64,000 bases of DNA, from the NCBI GenBank assembly GCA_030145275.1, contig JAQYVV010000001.1, positions 275,269-339,268 of the forward strand. The letters run 5' to 3'. This document shows positions 31,400-42,204 of the stretch, piece after piece; the stretch's first letter is position 1; every line of letters begins with the position of its first letter. The notes beneath the pieces are model-generated. The model saw nothing but the letters and a program-made list of their open reading frames with translations, had not been told where the DNA came from and ran no database searches. Both the position numbers and the translations under genes were made by a program. Source of the stretch: Desulfurivibrionaceae bacterium (GTDB lineage Bacteria > Desulfobacterota > Desulfobulbia > Desulfobulbales > VMSU01).

Positions 31400-32351
31400 A
31401 TCTCGTAAAGCATTGATATGTGGTATAGGCGGCCAGGATGGTTCTTATCTTGCCAAACTCCTGCTGGGGAAAGGGTATCAGGTCTATGGTACATCAAGGG
31501 ATGCCCAGGTCTCGGAATTCAAAAACTTGACACGACTCGGCATCCTGACAGAAACCGAGGTTTTGTCGATGGCTCCAAACGACTTCAGAAGTGTACTACA
31601 AGTTCTTAATCAGGTTCAACCTGACGAGCTATATTATCTCGCTGGACAGAGCTCAGTTGGTCTATCATTTGACCAGCCTGTTGAGACCCTCGAGAGCATT
31701 TCATCGGGAGTGCTAAATCTGCTGGAAGCGATCAGGTTTTTAAATAAAGACATCCGCCTTTATAATGCCGGCTCCAGCGAGTGTTTCGGCGATACCGGTG
31801 CAACACCCGCAGATGAATCAACGCCATTTAAACCCAGGAGCCCGTACGCTATTGCTAAATCAACAGCTCATTGGCTTACTAACAACTATAGAGAATCGTA
31901 TGGTATTTATGCCGTTACCGGAATCCTCTTCAATCACGAATCCTGCCTGCGTCCATCTCGCTTTGTTACGAAAAAAATTGTCGATACCGCCAGAAGAATA
32001 GCAAATGGCTCCAAGGAGGATCTTGTACTCGGAAAAATCAATATTATTCGCGATTGGGGCTGGGCCCCTGAATATGTTGAGGCAATGTGGTTAATGCTAC
32101 AACAACAGCAACCCGAAGATTTTGTTATTGCTACTGGAAAAAGCTGTAGCCTGCAAACATTTATCTCCCTGGTGTTTCATGAATTTGGTCTCGACTGGCA
32201 GAAGCATGTTGAATTTTCCAGGGATTTATTCCGCCCCTCTGATTTAAGTGAGAGCAGAGCCAACCCGGACAAGGCACAAAACATTTTAGGTTGGAATGCC
32301 AGTTATTTTGTTGAAGAGATAGTAAAGATGCTTGTTAAAGAAAAAATTTAA
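31392..32351 (+). CDS. GDP-mannose 4,6-dehydratase family
   Basis: GIGGQDGSYLAKLLLGKGYQVYG, SPYAIAKSTAHW. Confidence 0.85.
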   Translation: MSESRKALICGIGGQDGSYLAKLLLGKGYQVYGTSRDAQVSEFKNLTRLGILTETEVLSMAPNDFRSVLQVLNQVQPDELYYLAGQSSVGLSFDQPVETLESISSGVLNLLEAIRFLNKDIRLYNAGSSECFGDTGATPADESTPFKPRSPYAIAKSTAHWLTNNYRESYGIYAVTGILFNHESCLRPSRFVTKKIVDTARRIANGSKEDLVLGKINIIRDWGWAPEYVEAMWLMLQQQQPEDFVIATGKSCSLQTFISLVFHEFGLDWQKHVEFSRDLFRPSDLSESRANPDKAQNILGWNASYFVEEIVKMLVKEKI

Positions 32352-32409
32352 CCAGCATTTAACCAGACAAAAATCTATTCCAATAGGACTTTGCCCACAA
32401 AATACGTGT

Positions 32410-33480
32410 ATGAAGCTTTTGTTTCTCTGTAAACGGCGGCCACAGGGCCGCGATCTGTTAACCAGCCCCTATGGAAGATTTTATCACCTGCCTCGATTGT
32501 TGGCACGTAAGGGGCATGAGGTAACTATCCTTTTATGTAGTTATAAGTGGGAGCCGAACGAGGGTGGCATTTGCGATGATGACGGGATCCACTGGCATTC
32601 CGTTAGCCTCTTAAACGGAAATCCCTGGCGATATTACCGCAAAGTTCTACAGCTGGTTCTGGAGATCCATCCTGACTGGATAGTGGGATTTTCAGATACA
32701 TATTATGGCATGCTTGCTCAACATCTTGCCCAAAAGTTCGGATGCAAATCCTTGATCGATGCTTATGACAACTATGAGAGCTATATTCCTTGGTGCAGAC
32801 CACTGCACTACCTGTGGCGTCGTGCTTTATCAACGGCTGATGTGGTTACTGTCGCAGGACCAAGCCTGGCTGAACTGATAGGGGAAAGCAGGAAGGAGAA
32901 ATATATTAAGGTGGTGCCAATGGCTGCTGATCCCATAGGATTTGTGCCTATGGATGCCCTTGACTGCCGAAAAAAAATTGGCTTGCCAGTTGATAAAAAA
33001 TTAATTGGATATTGTGGTGCTCTTCACCAAAATAGAGGGATATCTTTACTTTTTGAGGCTTTTAAAGAGTTGCACCAGAAGAATAAGCAACTTGAACTTG
33101 TTCTGAGCGGGAGGAAGTTTCCGGGTATTTCTATCCCGGAAGGAGCCCGGTGGTTAGGATTTTTGCCAGATGAAAAAGTTCCTTTTTTGCTTAACAGTAT
33201 GAATGTGCTGGCGGTAATAAATAAGAATTCTAAATTTGGCAATTACAGTTATCCCGTGAAGTTGTATGAAGCAATGTCCTGCCAAGTTCCGGTTGTTGCC
33301 TCAAGTTCAGATTCTGTTCGGTGGATTCTGAAAGACTTTCCTGAACTTCAGGCTGCTCCAGAAGATAAATCTGATTTGAGTGAAAAATTGTTAAATGCAT
33401 TAGAGAGGGGCAGGGTGGATTATGGCAGACAGCAGGGCTGGGATAATGAGGGTGTATTGTTTGAACGTGCTTTGGAATAA
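32410..33480 (+). CDS. Glycosyltransferase family 4
   Basis: MKLLFLCKRRPQGRDLLTSPYGRFYHLPRLLARKGHEV; start chosen at internal ATG rather than 32332. Confidence 0.82.
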   Translation: MKLLFLCKRRPQGRDLLTSPYGRFYHLPRLLARKGHEVTILLCSYKWEPNEGGICDDDGIHWHSVSLLNGNPWRYYRKVLQLVLEIHPDWIVGFSDTYYGMLAQHLAQKFGCKSLIDAYDNYESYIPWCRPLHYLWRRALSTADVVTVAGPSLAELIGESRKEKYIKVVPMAADPIGFVPMDALDCRKKIGLPVDKKLIGYCGALHQNRGISLLFEAFKELHQKNKQLELVLSGRKFPGISIPEGARWLGFLPDEKVPFLLNSMNVLAVINKNSKFGNYSYPVKLYEAMSCQVPVVASSSDSVRWILKDFPELQAAPEDKSDLSEKLLNALERGRVDYGRQQGWDNEGVLFERALE

Positions 33481-33525
33481 AAGAGTTAAAACTATCCCTT
33501 GTTCTCCCCACCTTTGCACGTTTTA

Positions 33526-34332
33526 TCAAAAAATAACAGTTTTTTTGGGTTCCTCCTCTTGGTTATTCTTTTCTAAAATCCAGATATAGGTTGGGCAAAG
33601 CCAGTAGATATGTTTCGTAATAAAATTTGCTACAACATATTTTCTCGAGTTCGGTTTCAACATGTAATCTACTGCAAAATCTCCAGGTGATTCAACTATT
33701 TTTTTCGTATAGTCCACAACGGTGAAAGCCTGTACAAGTTTTTTTAACCCCCAATAGGTAAAATGGGTTTCGTGGTAATACTCCCCTTTTTTAGTAAGAC
33801 GCATATAGTAGTGAGCAAGGAATTTAGGCATAACTGAAAGAAAGAGTAGGTTGTGGTGGGGTTCTCGTAATATTATGCGGTTCTCAGCGGTAAAATAACA
33901 AGCTCCGTTTGGCTTGAGGAGACGGTGGATTTCGCTCATAAGCCGCTGGGCATCTGGGACATGTTCATAAATATGGTTGCAGAGAATGATATCAAACTTA
34001 TCTTTAGGGTAATTGGTATTTAAACCATCCTCCACTTGAAAGGTTAGATTTTGTTTTGTGAAGTTCTGTCGTGCGAAAAATATAGCATTATTGTCAACAT
34101 CGATGCCGGCGATCGACTTGCAGTTATCTGCTAAAAAATCTTCAATAACTCCGGTTGATGCGCCAATGGATAGTATTTCCGCGTTAGAAAGATCTGGACC
34201 ACAATAATCCTGCAGAACTTTGAGTATGGTGACGGCTTTTTTCAGCCGTTTTTCAGTGTCATACACATAATTGAAATTCTTTGAAAAGTTGCTTTGGTAT
34301 TCTGTGTCTTTATTCATTTTTTCTGAAAGCAC
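33526..34332 (-). CDS. Class I SAM-dependent methyltransferase
   Basis: ILSIGASTGVIEDFLA, FDIILCNHIYEHVPD. Confidence 0.82.
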   Translation of the reverse strand: MLSEKMNKDTEYQSNFSKNFNYVYDTEKRLKKAVTILKVLQDYCGPDLSNAEILSIGASTGVIEDFLADNCKSIAGIDVDNNAIFFARQNFTKQNLTFQVEDGLNTNYPKDKFDIILCNHIYEHVPDAQRLMSEIHRLLKPNGACYFTAENRIILREPHHNLLFLSVMPKFLAHYYMRLTKKGEYYHETHFTYWGLKKLVQAFTVVDYTKKIVESPGDFAVDYMLKPNSRKYVVANFITKHIYWLCPTYIWILEKNNQEEEPKKTVIF

Positions 34333-34353
34333 TAAATCTTTGTCTTGTGCGCT

Positions 34354-35529
34354 TTAATGGGCATTGTTTACGGTTTTTAAAAATTGTCTCAATTTCTTAC
34401 CATAATTGTGCCAGGAAAATTTACGGGCATGTTCGATACATTTTTGGTGGCTGATGTTCTGTGGGTTGGAGCTGAAATAATCAATGATAAGGGAACTTAT
34501 CTCCTTGTAGTTTCCTGAATGGACGAGAAAACCTGTTTCTCCATCGACTATGGCATCTTTGACGCCACCTGTGTCAAAAGCAACAACTGGCAGCCCGAAT
34601 GATGCGGCCTCAATGGCAACCATCCCAAACCCTTCCACGTCTCCTGGAGTATCAACGAGAGGGAAAATAAAAAGATCTGACTCGTTGTAAGCGTTTCTCA
34701 GGATATCCTCGCCTACTTTGCCGAGTAGAATTATTTTCTCTTCAAGATTGTATCTTAATATTAATTGATTGATTTCTTCCCCGACAGACCTTTGTTTCGA
34801 TAGAGCATCTTGAGGGTCACTGCCAATAATAACCAATTTAACTTTTGGGTTGGTGGAGATAATGTCGAGAAAAGCGTATTCAATAAATTCTGGCAGTCCT
34901 TTTCTCGGAATTAATCGACCAACAGAAAGTAGAATTTTGGCGTCTAGCAGGTTGTGTTTTTGTCTGAACGTTTCAGTGGGCTGAAGTTGCTTCTTTGATG
35001 GAAGTTCTACGCCTGGATGGATAATGTGTATTTTTTCGGGAGCGATTCCTATTGATTCTACCAAAGATTTTGTGTTGTTACTGTTAACTATGAGATGGTT
35101 AGCTTTAGCTGTAAAGGGAACAAAGAACCTCTGGAATATAAAATTATCGGCAATGATATCGAGGCCGTGAATAAAAAGAATAGATTTCACCCGAAATAAT
35201 TTGCTTAGCATCACAACAATGGGGGCCACTACTCCACTGCCACCAATAATTACATCTGGCTTTTGCCGAATACAAGCCCGAAAGGCTTTTATTGAAGCGA
35301 CGAAAAGAAAAGAAAAAATTGAACTGACCGGTGCTTCGCTGACGTAGGGAGAATTGTTGGTGTAATTTCTGCACCCAGATGGACCTACTAGGTGGCAGAA
35401 ATTATTTTTCGCTATCTCTAAGTATGTGTGGAGCAGCAATTTTTCCATGCCACCGGTTAATGGCGGAAAATTTCTGGTAATTATTAGTATTTTCTTTGGG
35501 TTTTGAAGAGTTTTGTTTTGTTTGGCCAT
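34354..35529 (-). CDS. Glycosyltransferase family 4
   Basis: RNFPPLTGGMEKLL, LLSVGRLIPRKG, GFGMVAIEAASFGLPVVAFDTGG. Confidence 0.88.
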   Translation of the reverse strand: MAKQNKTLQNPKKILIITRNFPPLTGGMEKLLLHTYLEIAKNNFCHLVGPSGCRNYTNNSPYVSEAPVSSIFSFLFVASIKAFRACIRQKPDVIIGGSGVVAPIVVMLSKLFRVKSILFIHGLDIIADNFIFQRFFVPFTAKANHLIVNSNNTKSLVESIGIAPEKIHIIHPGVELPSKKQLQPTETFRQKHNLLDAKILLSVGRLIPRKGLPEFIEYAFLDIISTNPKVKLVIIGSDPQDALSKQRSVGEEINQLILRYNLEEKIILLGKVGEDILRNAYNESDLFIFPLVDTPGDVEGFGMVAIEAASFGLPVVAFDTGGVKDAIVDGETGFLVHSGNYKEISSLIIDYFSSNPQNISHQKCIEHARKFSWHNYGKKLRQFLKTVNNAH

Positions 35530-35642
35530 GATAATGTTTTACTCATTACAGAGGTGTCAAACCTGTTATGGGTATTTGTGGTTCATACTAAAAAGAAGTT
35601 TTAGGTGGCTGATCAACTGAATTAATATTGATAAATTAGAAG

Positions 35643-35794
35643 GTAACTATTCAGCTGCACTCCATCTTCGCCCATTTAGGTCTTCTCGAATAGCACAAGT
35701 ATGCTTCGAAGCCCTAAATGAACGAATATGAAGCACATCTGAACAGTTACAGCCTGGAGTTAAGGGTAATTTCCAGCCTACCCTGAATAATTAC
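35643..35794. mobile_element. IS66-like MITE, GTAACTATTCAG family, 152 bp
   Basis: GTAACTATTCAG / CTGAATAATTAC ends; exact 8-bp TSD ATTAGAAG at 35635-35642 and 35795-35802; 144-nt match to window end with one visible mismatch. Confidence 0.9.
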
Positions 35795-35899
35795 ATTAGA
35801 AGAAACAATTGTTTTTTGTAGAAATTTTAATGGGTATGCATGGCAATTTTATTGGTTTAGCTGAGACTACATTCGTGTAGTTCTGCTTCACATTTTAAA

Positions 35900-37441
35900 T
35901 TAATTTTGTTTTTTCTTAAATTCCAGAGGGATATACTTGCTCAAAATTTTACCGTTACTTATGGCCAGCTGAGGTCCGTAGTCATAACTATCATCTTGTA
36001 CTTTATTCTCAAGAATCTCATTACTATTGCTCAAGTAAGCAAAAACATATCGAAATAAATTCACATGTGTTTTGAAGTCATTGTCAAATTGTCGTTTATA
36101 GTCTTCTGGGAAGCGTATGGCCATGAGGATACCAAATCTGTCCAGAGCATAAAGGCTGTCAGGGATGACTTTGCCATCCCCATCCTCTCTGATTCTGTAA
36201 CCCCATGAACCATGATCCCCTGCAATAATTATCAATGGATCGTTATCATATTTATGGATCAGATCGACCATCTCCAACAAATGTGTATTGGCTTTCTGTA
36301 TTTTTTCGTCATACCCCTGCCTAAAGGTCTCAAGAATTTTGTTGATTTCAATTCTGTTTCTCGACTTTATTCTGGAGGGGGAATGATGAGGTCGAGAAGT
36401 ATATATAAACGAAAAGGTGGGAGTGCCATTGGCGGCATTTTTTGAAAATCTGTCAGCAAGTGTTTTCATAAAGTTTATTTTACGCGTGGCGAAGATACTC
36501 TTTTTCGTGGTATCTTGATGGCTCAAAAATGTCTCAAGGGCCAAGTAAGCAGGTGCAACTGGCGAGAAATAATCAACCGATGCACCTCTCGGCAACAAAC
36601 TGTCGACACTAAACATATATTGGATTTCGTAGTTGTTCTGGCGGAAAATATCCACGACTGGATTATATGTATTTGACTCCAGCATACTTCTGCCTCCAAT
36701 AGAATCAAAATTACCAATATTTATCGAGTAATAGTGATGTTCCATTCCAAATAGTGAAGGTAGAGAAGCAAGGGTGTGGTTGTAGTTGCTAAAGTAATTA
36801 TGGTGCAGGGTAAATTTACGCTCTTCTAAATTTTCGTAAAAAGGACGATTGTCAAAACTATAAATTTTTCCTAACGCCTCTTTGTTCGGGTAACTCTCTG
36901 TAATGATAAAATATACATTTGGCTTTTTTGTAAACCTTATTTGATCATTGTCTTTTTTGTTTTGAGTTGTCCAATCCAAAATAGGGTTATTTGCCCTAGA
37001 AATACCAAGGACTAAGCCAGAAATTGAAACAACCGTCAGGACTAAAAAAAGAATACTTAATTTTTTCAACTCGGCATTTTTTATCTTGGATCGAGCAAAA
37101 ATAACAAAGACAACTATGAATGGAATTATTATTTCTGGTGACAAGTTGAGAGCCACAAAAGAATTTCTTAACAGAATTGCATTAAGAGATAATGATACAG
37201 CAACTACTGCAAGGTCTGTCCAATTGTTCAAATCAATTTTTTTGTTGAATTTTCTTGAAATAAAATTCGAGGCAACAATGATTACAAATGCAGTAAATAG
37301 TATCACCAGTGAGCAAATTATGGTCCCAAGCACTACCAGAAAAATATTCTGAACAGTGGGGTAGATATACCAATTATTGCTCAGAAAAAACGTCGTGCAA
37401 TATAGACCAGTAGCCAGTGATAGTAGAATTCTATTTAACAA
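35900..37441 (-). CDS. Sulfatase/alkaline-phosphatase superfamily membrane protein (LTA-synthase-like)
   Basis: N-terminal TM helices, FIITESYPNKEALG, IIIAGDHGSWG. Confidence 0.82.
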   Translation of the reverse strand: MLNRILLSLATGLYCTTFFLSNNWYIYPTVQNIFLVVLGTIICSLVILFTAFVIIVASNFISRKFNKKIDLNNWTDLAVVAVSLSLNAILLRNSFVALNLSPEIIIPFIVVFVIFARSKIKNAELKKLSILFLVLTVVSISGLVLGISRANNPILDWTTQNKKDNDQIRFTKKPNVYFIITESYPNKEALGKIYSFDNRPFYENLEERKFTLHHNYFSNYNHTLASLPSLFGMEHHYYSINIGNFDSIGGRSMLESNTYNPVVDIFRQNNYEIQYMFSVDSLLPRGASVDYFSPVAPAYLALETFLSHQDTTKKSIFATRKINFMKTLADRFSKNAANGTPTFSFIYTSRPHHSPSRIKSRNRIEINKILETFRQGYDEKIQKANTHLLEMVDLIHKYDNDPLIIIAGDHGSWGYRIREDGDGKVIPDSLYALDRFGILMAIRFPEDYKRQFDNDFKTHVNLFRYVFAYLSNSNEILENKVQDDSYDYGPQLAISNGKILSKYIPLEFKKKQN

Positions 37442-37484
37442 TTTTTAACTCCCTTTAACCCATAAGAATGGAAAAGTGATTTGT

Positions 37485-38867
37485 TCATTTTTTCAAAACC
37501 TCCATTAAATAAATTATTCGGTTTGTCTCCTCAAGTTGTTTACATGTAACAATTTTAAAATACTGAGAAAACGCCTCCTCAAAACCATTTTGGTTGTAGT
37601 TGGGGAAAATATCTTCTCGAGTGGCAAGTAGACGTTTTACTTGTGAATCTTCTTTCGGAACAAATTCGAGGATCACTATCTTTGCAATTTTTTGCAAAAA
37701 CCGGGCAATTTCATTCAGGGGCACATTGTTCGAGATTGCAAGGTGGTGTATCAAAGCCAGAACTAAACAAATACCTACTGGCCCTCTAGTAACCAAAGAA
37801 TCCCTTTCTTCAAGTGCCCAACCGATATTCGTACTGGGATTATTCAAGTCCTGCAGCAGTGGGAGTACATTCTCAATGCCTTTATTCCTGACACGCAAAT
37901 AGTTTTTCTCAACAGCACCAGGGTCGATATCGAAAGAGATGACGTTGGCTCCTGTTTCTGCGGCGATTAAGCTAAACATCCCAGTGTTTGCGCCTAAATC
38001 CCAAATTTGGTCAGCGTGGTATCTTTCAATATATGATTGAACAACTTTCTTCTTCTCCAACAATGTGGTCTCAGTATAGTTGGTATCAAGGTAATAGTTG
38101 CTCCACTCGGTCCCGCCTGGTTTCCAGTTTAACTTTTTAATAATAGTTTTTAGAGAATCAACAAGTCCCATGAGAGATTTTTTGCTGACATTGCTACTTT
38201 TAGTGTCTGGCGACTCTGTCTTATCGGCATACTTACGTTGGCTCCTTGAGTGCATATGAATATGGAGAAAAAGTGAAAAGTTGAGCCACGTTTTCAGCGG
38301 GAGCAGAGTAGAGGCAAGATCTAGAGGAATACCGTCTATGTTATTTGAGAGGAGACTAGAAAGCCGCACATCACATTTGCTCATCAGAGCAAGCGGGGCC
38401 AAAAAATGCTGGCAGAACTGACGATAGGCCGGCCAGATTGCTCCCTCTTCATACTGAGAGAATGACAGGGTATCAATGAATATTGGTTTCCCATGATGAA
38501 ACTGAACATTGTAAGCGCTAGCATCTTTCAAAATCATCCCATGATCGAGAGAAATAATCATGGTTTTCAGCGTCAGAAGAGCGGCATCTTTTAACTGTGA
38601 GAAACACCATTCGTAGGGATATGATATGAAATCAATCTCAACAGGTTTGATAGTTTTAAAGTGATCCGGGGCAACATCGAAAGGAGGAACAATCTCACTA
38701 TGCGGCACAAGCATTTCTTTCTCGACCAGTGAATCATATAAACCAGAGTTTATGAGTGTCTGGTAATCGACCGCATATTTAGACAATATTTCTCGATAAA
38801 GAATGTCTTCGTGGCGTAAAAGATACCCGCATGGGTCTCGAAATGAACTTTTCTGTATGAGTTTCAT
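37485..38867 (-). CDS. SAM-dependent methyltransferase-like protein
   Basis: QIWDLGANTGMFSLIAAETGANVISFDID. Confidence 0.75.
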   Translation of the reverse strand: MKLIQKSSFRDPCGYLLRHEDILYREILSKYAVDYQTLINSGLYDSLVEKEMLVPHSEIVPPFDVAPDHFKTIKPVEIDFISYPYEWCFSQLKDAALLTLKTMIISLDHGMILKDASAYNVQFHHGKPIFIDTLSFSQYEEGAIWPAYRQFCQHFLAPLALMSKCDVRLSSLLSNNIDGIPLDLASTLLPLKTWLNFSLFLHIHMHSRSQRKYADKTESPDTKSSNVSKKSLMGLVDSLKTIIKKLNWKPGGTEWSNYYLDTNYTETTLLEKKKVVQSYIERYHADQIWDLGANTGMFSLIAAETGANVISFDIDPGAVEKNYLRVRNKGIENVLPLLQDLNNPSTNIGWALEERDSLVTRGPVGICLVLALIHHLAISNNVPLNEIARFLQKIAKIVILEFVPKEDSQVKRLLATREDIFPNYNQNGFEEAFSQYFKIVTCKQLEETNRIIYLMEVLKK

Positions 38868-39133
38868 TCCTTTTTATCTTTTTTGAAAATCTTCATAATA
38901 TTTCGCCAGTAGGTTTTTATGGTATATAATCCTCCCATAACAGCAGCAATTATCATTTGAAAAACTAAACTACCAGTACCTGGGTCAAGATAAGCCTCGC
39001 TTGTTCCAGGAAATACGAAAGTAACTGCCGAAGCAAATGAAATAACAAAATAATAAGTATTAAATTTGTCTATTCTGTCACTGCAGCGGCCCAATCGTTT
39101 TTTGTTCCCCAACTTTTGAAAATTTTTCATCAC
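38864..39133 (-). CDS. Small membrane protein (YLDPGTGS-type)
   Basis: AYLDPGTGSLVFQMIIAAVMGGLYTIKTYWRNI; overlaps 3' gene by 4 nt. Confidence 0.6.
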   Translation of the reverse strand: MMKNFQKLGNKKRLGRCSDRIDKFNTYYFVISFASAVTFVFPGTSEAYLDPGTGSLVFQMIIAAVMGGLYTIKTYWRNIMKIFKKDKKE

Positions 39134-39522
39134 AAAATTTCCCCTATATTAATGTTAAGCAGTGATATGGCTAGTAGACTAGAAATGGAAAAATGATGCT
39201 CATCACTGCATCACACTATATTCAAACAGATTGATATCTAATATTTATGATTTACAGGGTCAAGATAAACCTATTCCCTGCGCATCCAAAAAGTATAAGC
39301 CTTCTCTGAAAAAATGAGACATTAAACCGATATACTTTGTTGATTACTGCAATATTTTATGGGCAAAACAAACCAGACCTACCTGTCCTTGTCAAACAGT
39401 TTGAATTGTCTCTTGAAAATCATTTAAACATTGCCGTCTTGTCTTACTCTTGCTACCAGTTTGCTCAGCCGTTTGCGATGCAAAGCGTGCAGAGTGGAGA
39501 AATTTTTTTTTGAGGATTTGAT

Positions 39523-40176
39523 TCAATTGGCATTGGACAATTTTCTTGTGAAGAGAAATAACCATGATCCATATTCATAAAGAATCTGCTTTGCATCCTT
39601 GCCGTTGTGCCACCAGTCGGTAGAGGAAAAACGGTCATCTTTAGCTGTGATGCTGATCAAGCTTAATTGCGTTTTAAAAAGATCTTTCCATATATGAATG
39701 GCTCTGGCTGAATGTGTTTTGCTTGTTGTAATAATGATTTTTTTTAGCCCCAAGGAAAGAATTATGGGACCAATTGTTTTGGCTTCTGTAATAGTGTCAT
39801 AAACGTCTTCAGCTGAAATGGAAATTATAGCGTGTCTGGGTACACCTAAGAGCTCAAGGATTCGTATAGTTTCTTCATTCCAGGCACAGCAAGGTTGAAG
39901 GCCCATGTTTTCAAGCTCTCTTAAAATTTCATTCTTTCTGTTCCCATTGATAATTACCTTGTCGGCATAGTCTTGGTTATAAAGGTTGGCGGCCTCCCTG
40001 AGGCGTTCGTATATGCCCATTCCCGTATTTAAAACGACAATGGCATCAGCGTTTTCTGGGGAGTCATCGGCGATGAGAAAATTGGCTAACGGAGTTAAAA
40101 TTGGTGCCGGGAACAGGTATACGGACAGGCCAGCAACACAAAGAAAGCATAAAATAGCAAAAAAGAATTTTTTCAT
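39523..40176 (-). CDS. YdcF/SanA-like (DUF218) protein
   Basis: ADAIVVLNTGMGIYERLREAANLY, IITTSKTHSARA. Confidence 0.75.
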   Translation of the reverse strand: MKKFFFAILCFLCVAGLSVYLFPAPILTPLANFLIADDSPENADAIVVLNTGMGIYERLREAANLYNQDYADKVIINGNRKNEILRELENMGLQPCCAWNEETIRILELLGVPRHAIISISAEDVYDTITEAKTIGPIILSLGLKKIIITTSKTHSARAIHIWKDLFKTQLSLISITAKDDRFSSTDWWHNGKDAKQILYEYGSWLFLFTRKLSNAN

Positions 40177-40180
40177 AATC

Positions 40181-40346
40181 CTACTTATGCAGTTTAATGG
40201 TTTTTAAAAGACTTTTCGGAGAGCAGAAAACTCTGCACCACTCATCCCTATTGTTGAGTTGCCATAATGTCTGCATTATAATTCCTGGTCTGAAAATGGA
40301 ACTCTTTATAGGCCCTAGACAGGTTATGTTCAATCTCTTCGGTTAT
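40181..40346 (-). pseudogene. Decayed 3' end of radical SAM gene
   Basis: Manual translation gives ITEEIEHNLSRAYKEFHFQT... and (other frame) DEWCRVFCSPKSLLKTIKLHK*, matching the C-terminus of 41654-42184. Confidence 0.8.
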
Positions 40347-40401
40347 GTTCGGGTTATTTGATAAAAAACAATGGTTAAGGGGGGGTAGGAGGGGATAAAA
40401 T

Positions 40402-41565
40402 TTAAATGAGAACATCTCCGATATTTCTCCATCCCATTATGTTAATATCTTGTCGCCTGTAGTTCTCCTCGCCGCCATATAACAAAGTTGGAGCTACCCC
40501 GGTATCTTTGGCTATGGAAAGCCATTTTTTCAGGCTGCTGAAGGATTCTTTGGTCAAGGTTTTACCTGACTTTATTTCGATAGGCATAAGTTTCCCATTT
40601 TTTTCGGCAATTACATCCACTTCATTTCCGTTGCTGTCACGCCAGAAAAACAGATCCGGTCGGTCACCGTTATTGAGGCGCGATTTCATTAACTCTGCTA
40701 TGACAAAGGTTTCAAACAGGCTTCCGCGCAGCGGGTGGGTTTCTATCTGTTCTGGTGCTCTTATTCCCAGAAGCCAGGAGGCTAGACCCACATCATAAAA
40801 ATATAGTTTTGGCATTTTCACTAATCGTTTTTTGAAATTGTTATGATGTGGGCGAAGAAGAAAAACAATGTAACTTGCCTCGAGTACCGATAACCATGAT
40901 TTAACGGTGTTATGGGTGATCCCGCATTCTGTAGCCAGTGACGAATAATTGAGCAATTGCCCGGTCCTGCCTGCACATAGGCGAATAAATCTTTGGAAGT
41001 TGTCAAGCTCATGTATTTTAAGCATTTGCCGGACATCTCTCTCTATGTAAGCTGTGGTGTATGCGCTGAACCAGGACTGAGGGGCGATGTCCCGGTCGTA
41101 GAGCGGCGGATAGCATCCCGTGAAGAGCATGGTGTCTGGGGCGGGGGAAAGTTTACTTGATCTAGCAAGCTCGTTGAGTGAAAATGGCAAAAGTTCCAGG
41201 AATGCTGTTCTGCCGGCCAGAGACTGACTTATACCCGAAAGTAGACCAAATTGCTGCGAGCCGGTCAGGATAAAAAGGCCCATTCTTCCATCGGCATCAA
41301 CAGTGGTCTGGAGATAGGAAAGCAGGTGGGGACAGCGCTGTATCTCATCAAGTACCGCACCATTAGGGAAACGCTCCAGAAATGAACGCGGGTCTTCCTG
41401 AGCAAAGAGCCTTGTGTCTGGGTCTTCCAGTGAGGTGTACGGCTTGTCTGCGAAAATCGTTTTTGCAAGGGTTGTTTTGCCGGACTGTCTAGGCCCGGTT
41501 ATTGTGACAATCGGAAAACCACGGAGGAGGTGATGGCATGTTTTTTCAGCGTCTCGAACAATCAT
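40402..41565 (-). CDS. ATP-binding protein, AAA/DUF4143 family
   Basis: TITGPRQSGKTTLAKTIF, VLDEIQRCPHLL, EVDVIAEKNGKLMPIEIKSGKT. Confidence 0.88.
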   Translation of the reverse strand: MIVRDAEKTCHHLLRGFPIVTITGPRQSGKTTLAKTIFADKPYTSLEDPDTRLFAQEDPRSFLERFPNGAVLDEIQRCPHLLSYLQTTVDADGRMGLFILTGSQQFGLLSGISQSLAGRTAFLELLPFSLNELARSSKLSPAPDTMLFTGCYPPLYDRDIAPQSWFSAYTTAYIERDVRQMLKIHELDNFQRFIRLCAGRTGQLLNYSSLATECGITHNTVKSWLSVLEASYIVFLLRPHHNNFKKRLVKMPKLYFYDVGLASWLLGIRAPEQIETHPLRGSLFETFVIAELMKSRLNNGDRPDLFFWRDSNGNEVDVIAEKNGKLMPIEIKSGKTLTKESFSSLKKWLSIAKDTGVAPTLLYGGEENYRRQDINIMGWRNIGDVLI

Positions 41566-41653
41566 AACATGAGACTACTTTTTTTTATGTAATTTGTCAA
41601 AATGTTTTACAGAATGCATAGAAATGTTGGGCGCTCTGGAATCCTGGTAGTAT

Positions 41654-42184
41654 CTATTTGTGCAGTTTTATTGTTCTCAGAAGGCTTTTCAGTGAGCGGA
41701 AAACCCTATGCCATTCATCCATGCTGTTAAGATGACCTAATGTCTGCAATATGTACCCTGGTCTGAAGTAGAACTCTTTATAGGCCCTGGCCAGGATATG
41801 CTCCAGTTCTTCTCTTTCCATATCCATAGTTTTTACAACTGGACCGTGGGTCATGTCGAATTCTGCAAAATTCTTGGCAAGTAATAGATTATTTTCTTTT
41901 GCGTATTCGTAGAGTGATGTCCCTGGGTAGCTCATGTTAATAGAAAATTGTACTTGGTCAGGGGAGAGTTTCTTGGCAAAGGCAATTGTTTCCTCTACTG
42001 ATTTTTGGGTGTCATAGGGGAAGCCGAACATGAAACCGCCAAGGGCTTGAATTTTGTGCTTTTTAATGAGCTGGATGCCGTGTTCAATCTGTTCAAGGGT
42101 GAGACCTTTTTTAATTTTATCCAGAACCTCTTGGGAACCGCTCTCGACTCCGACTCTGATCATTCTGCAGCCGCTTGCTTTCAT
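41654..42184 (-). pseudogene. C-terminal fragment of radical SAM (B12-binding type) protein
   Basis: MIRVGVESGSQEVLDKIKKGLT; no CxxxCxxC cluster motif; frame runs upstream into hepT. Confidence 0.7.
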
Positions 42185-42204
42185 CTTGGCATAGAGGTAA
42201 TTAA

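Noticed and set aside
32332-32410. N-terminal extension of the glycosyltransferase from 32332
   Set aside because: It would overlap the upstream gene and reads KKKFNQHLTRQKSIPIGLCPQNTC, unlike a GT start; ATG at 32410 gives a normal MKLLFLCKRR start
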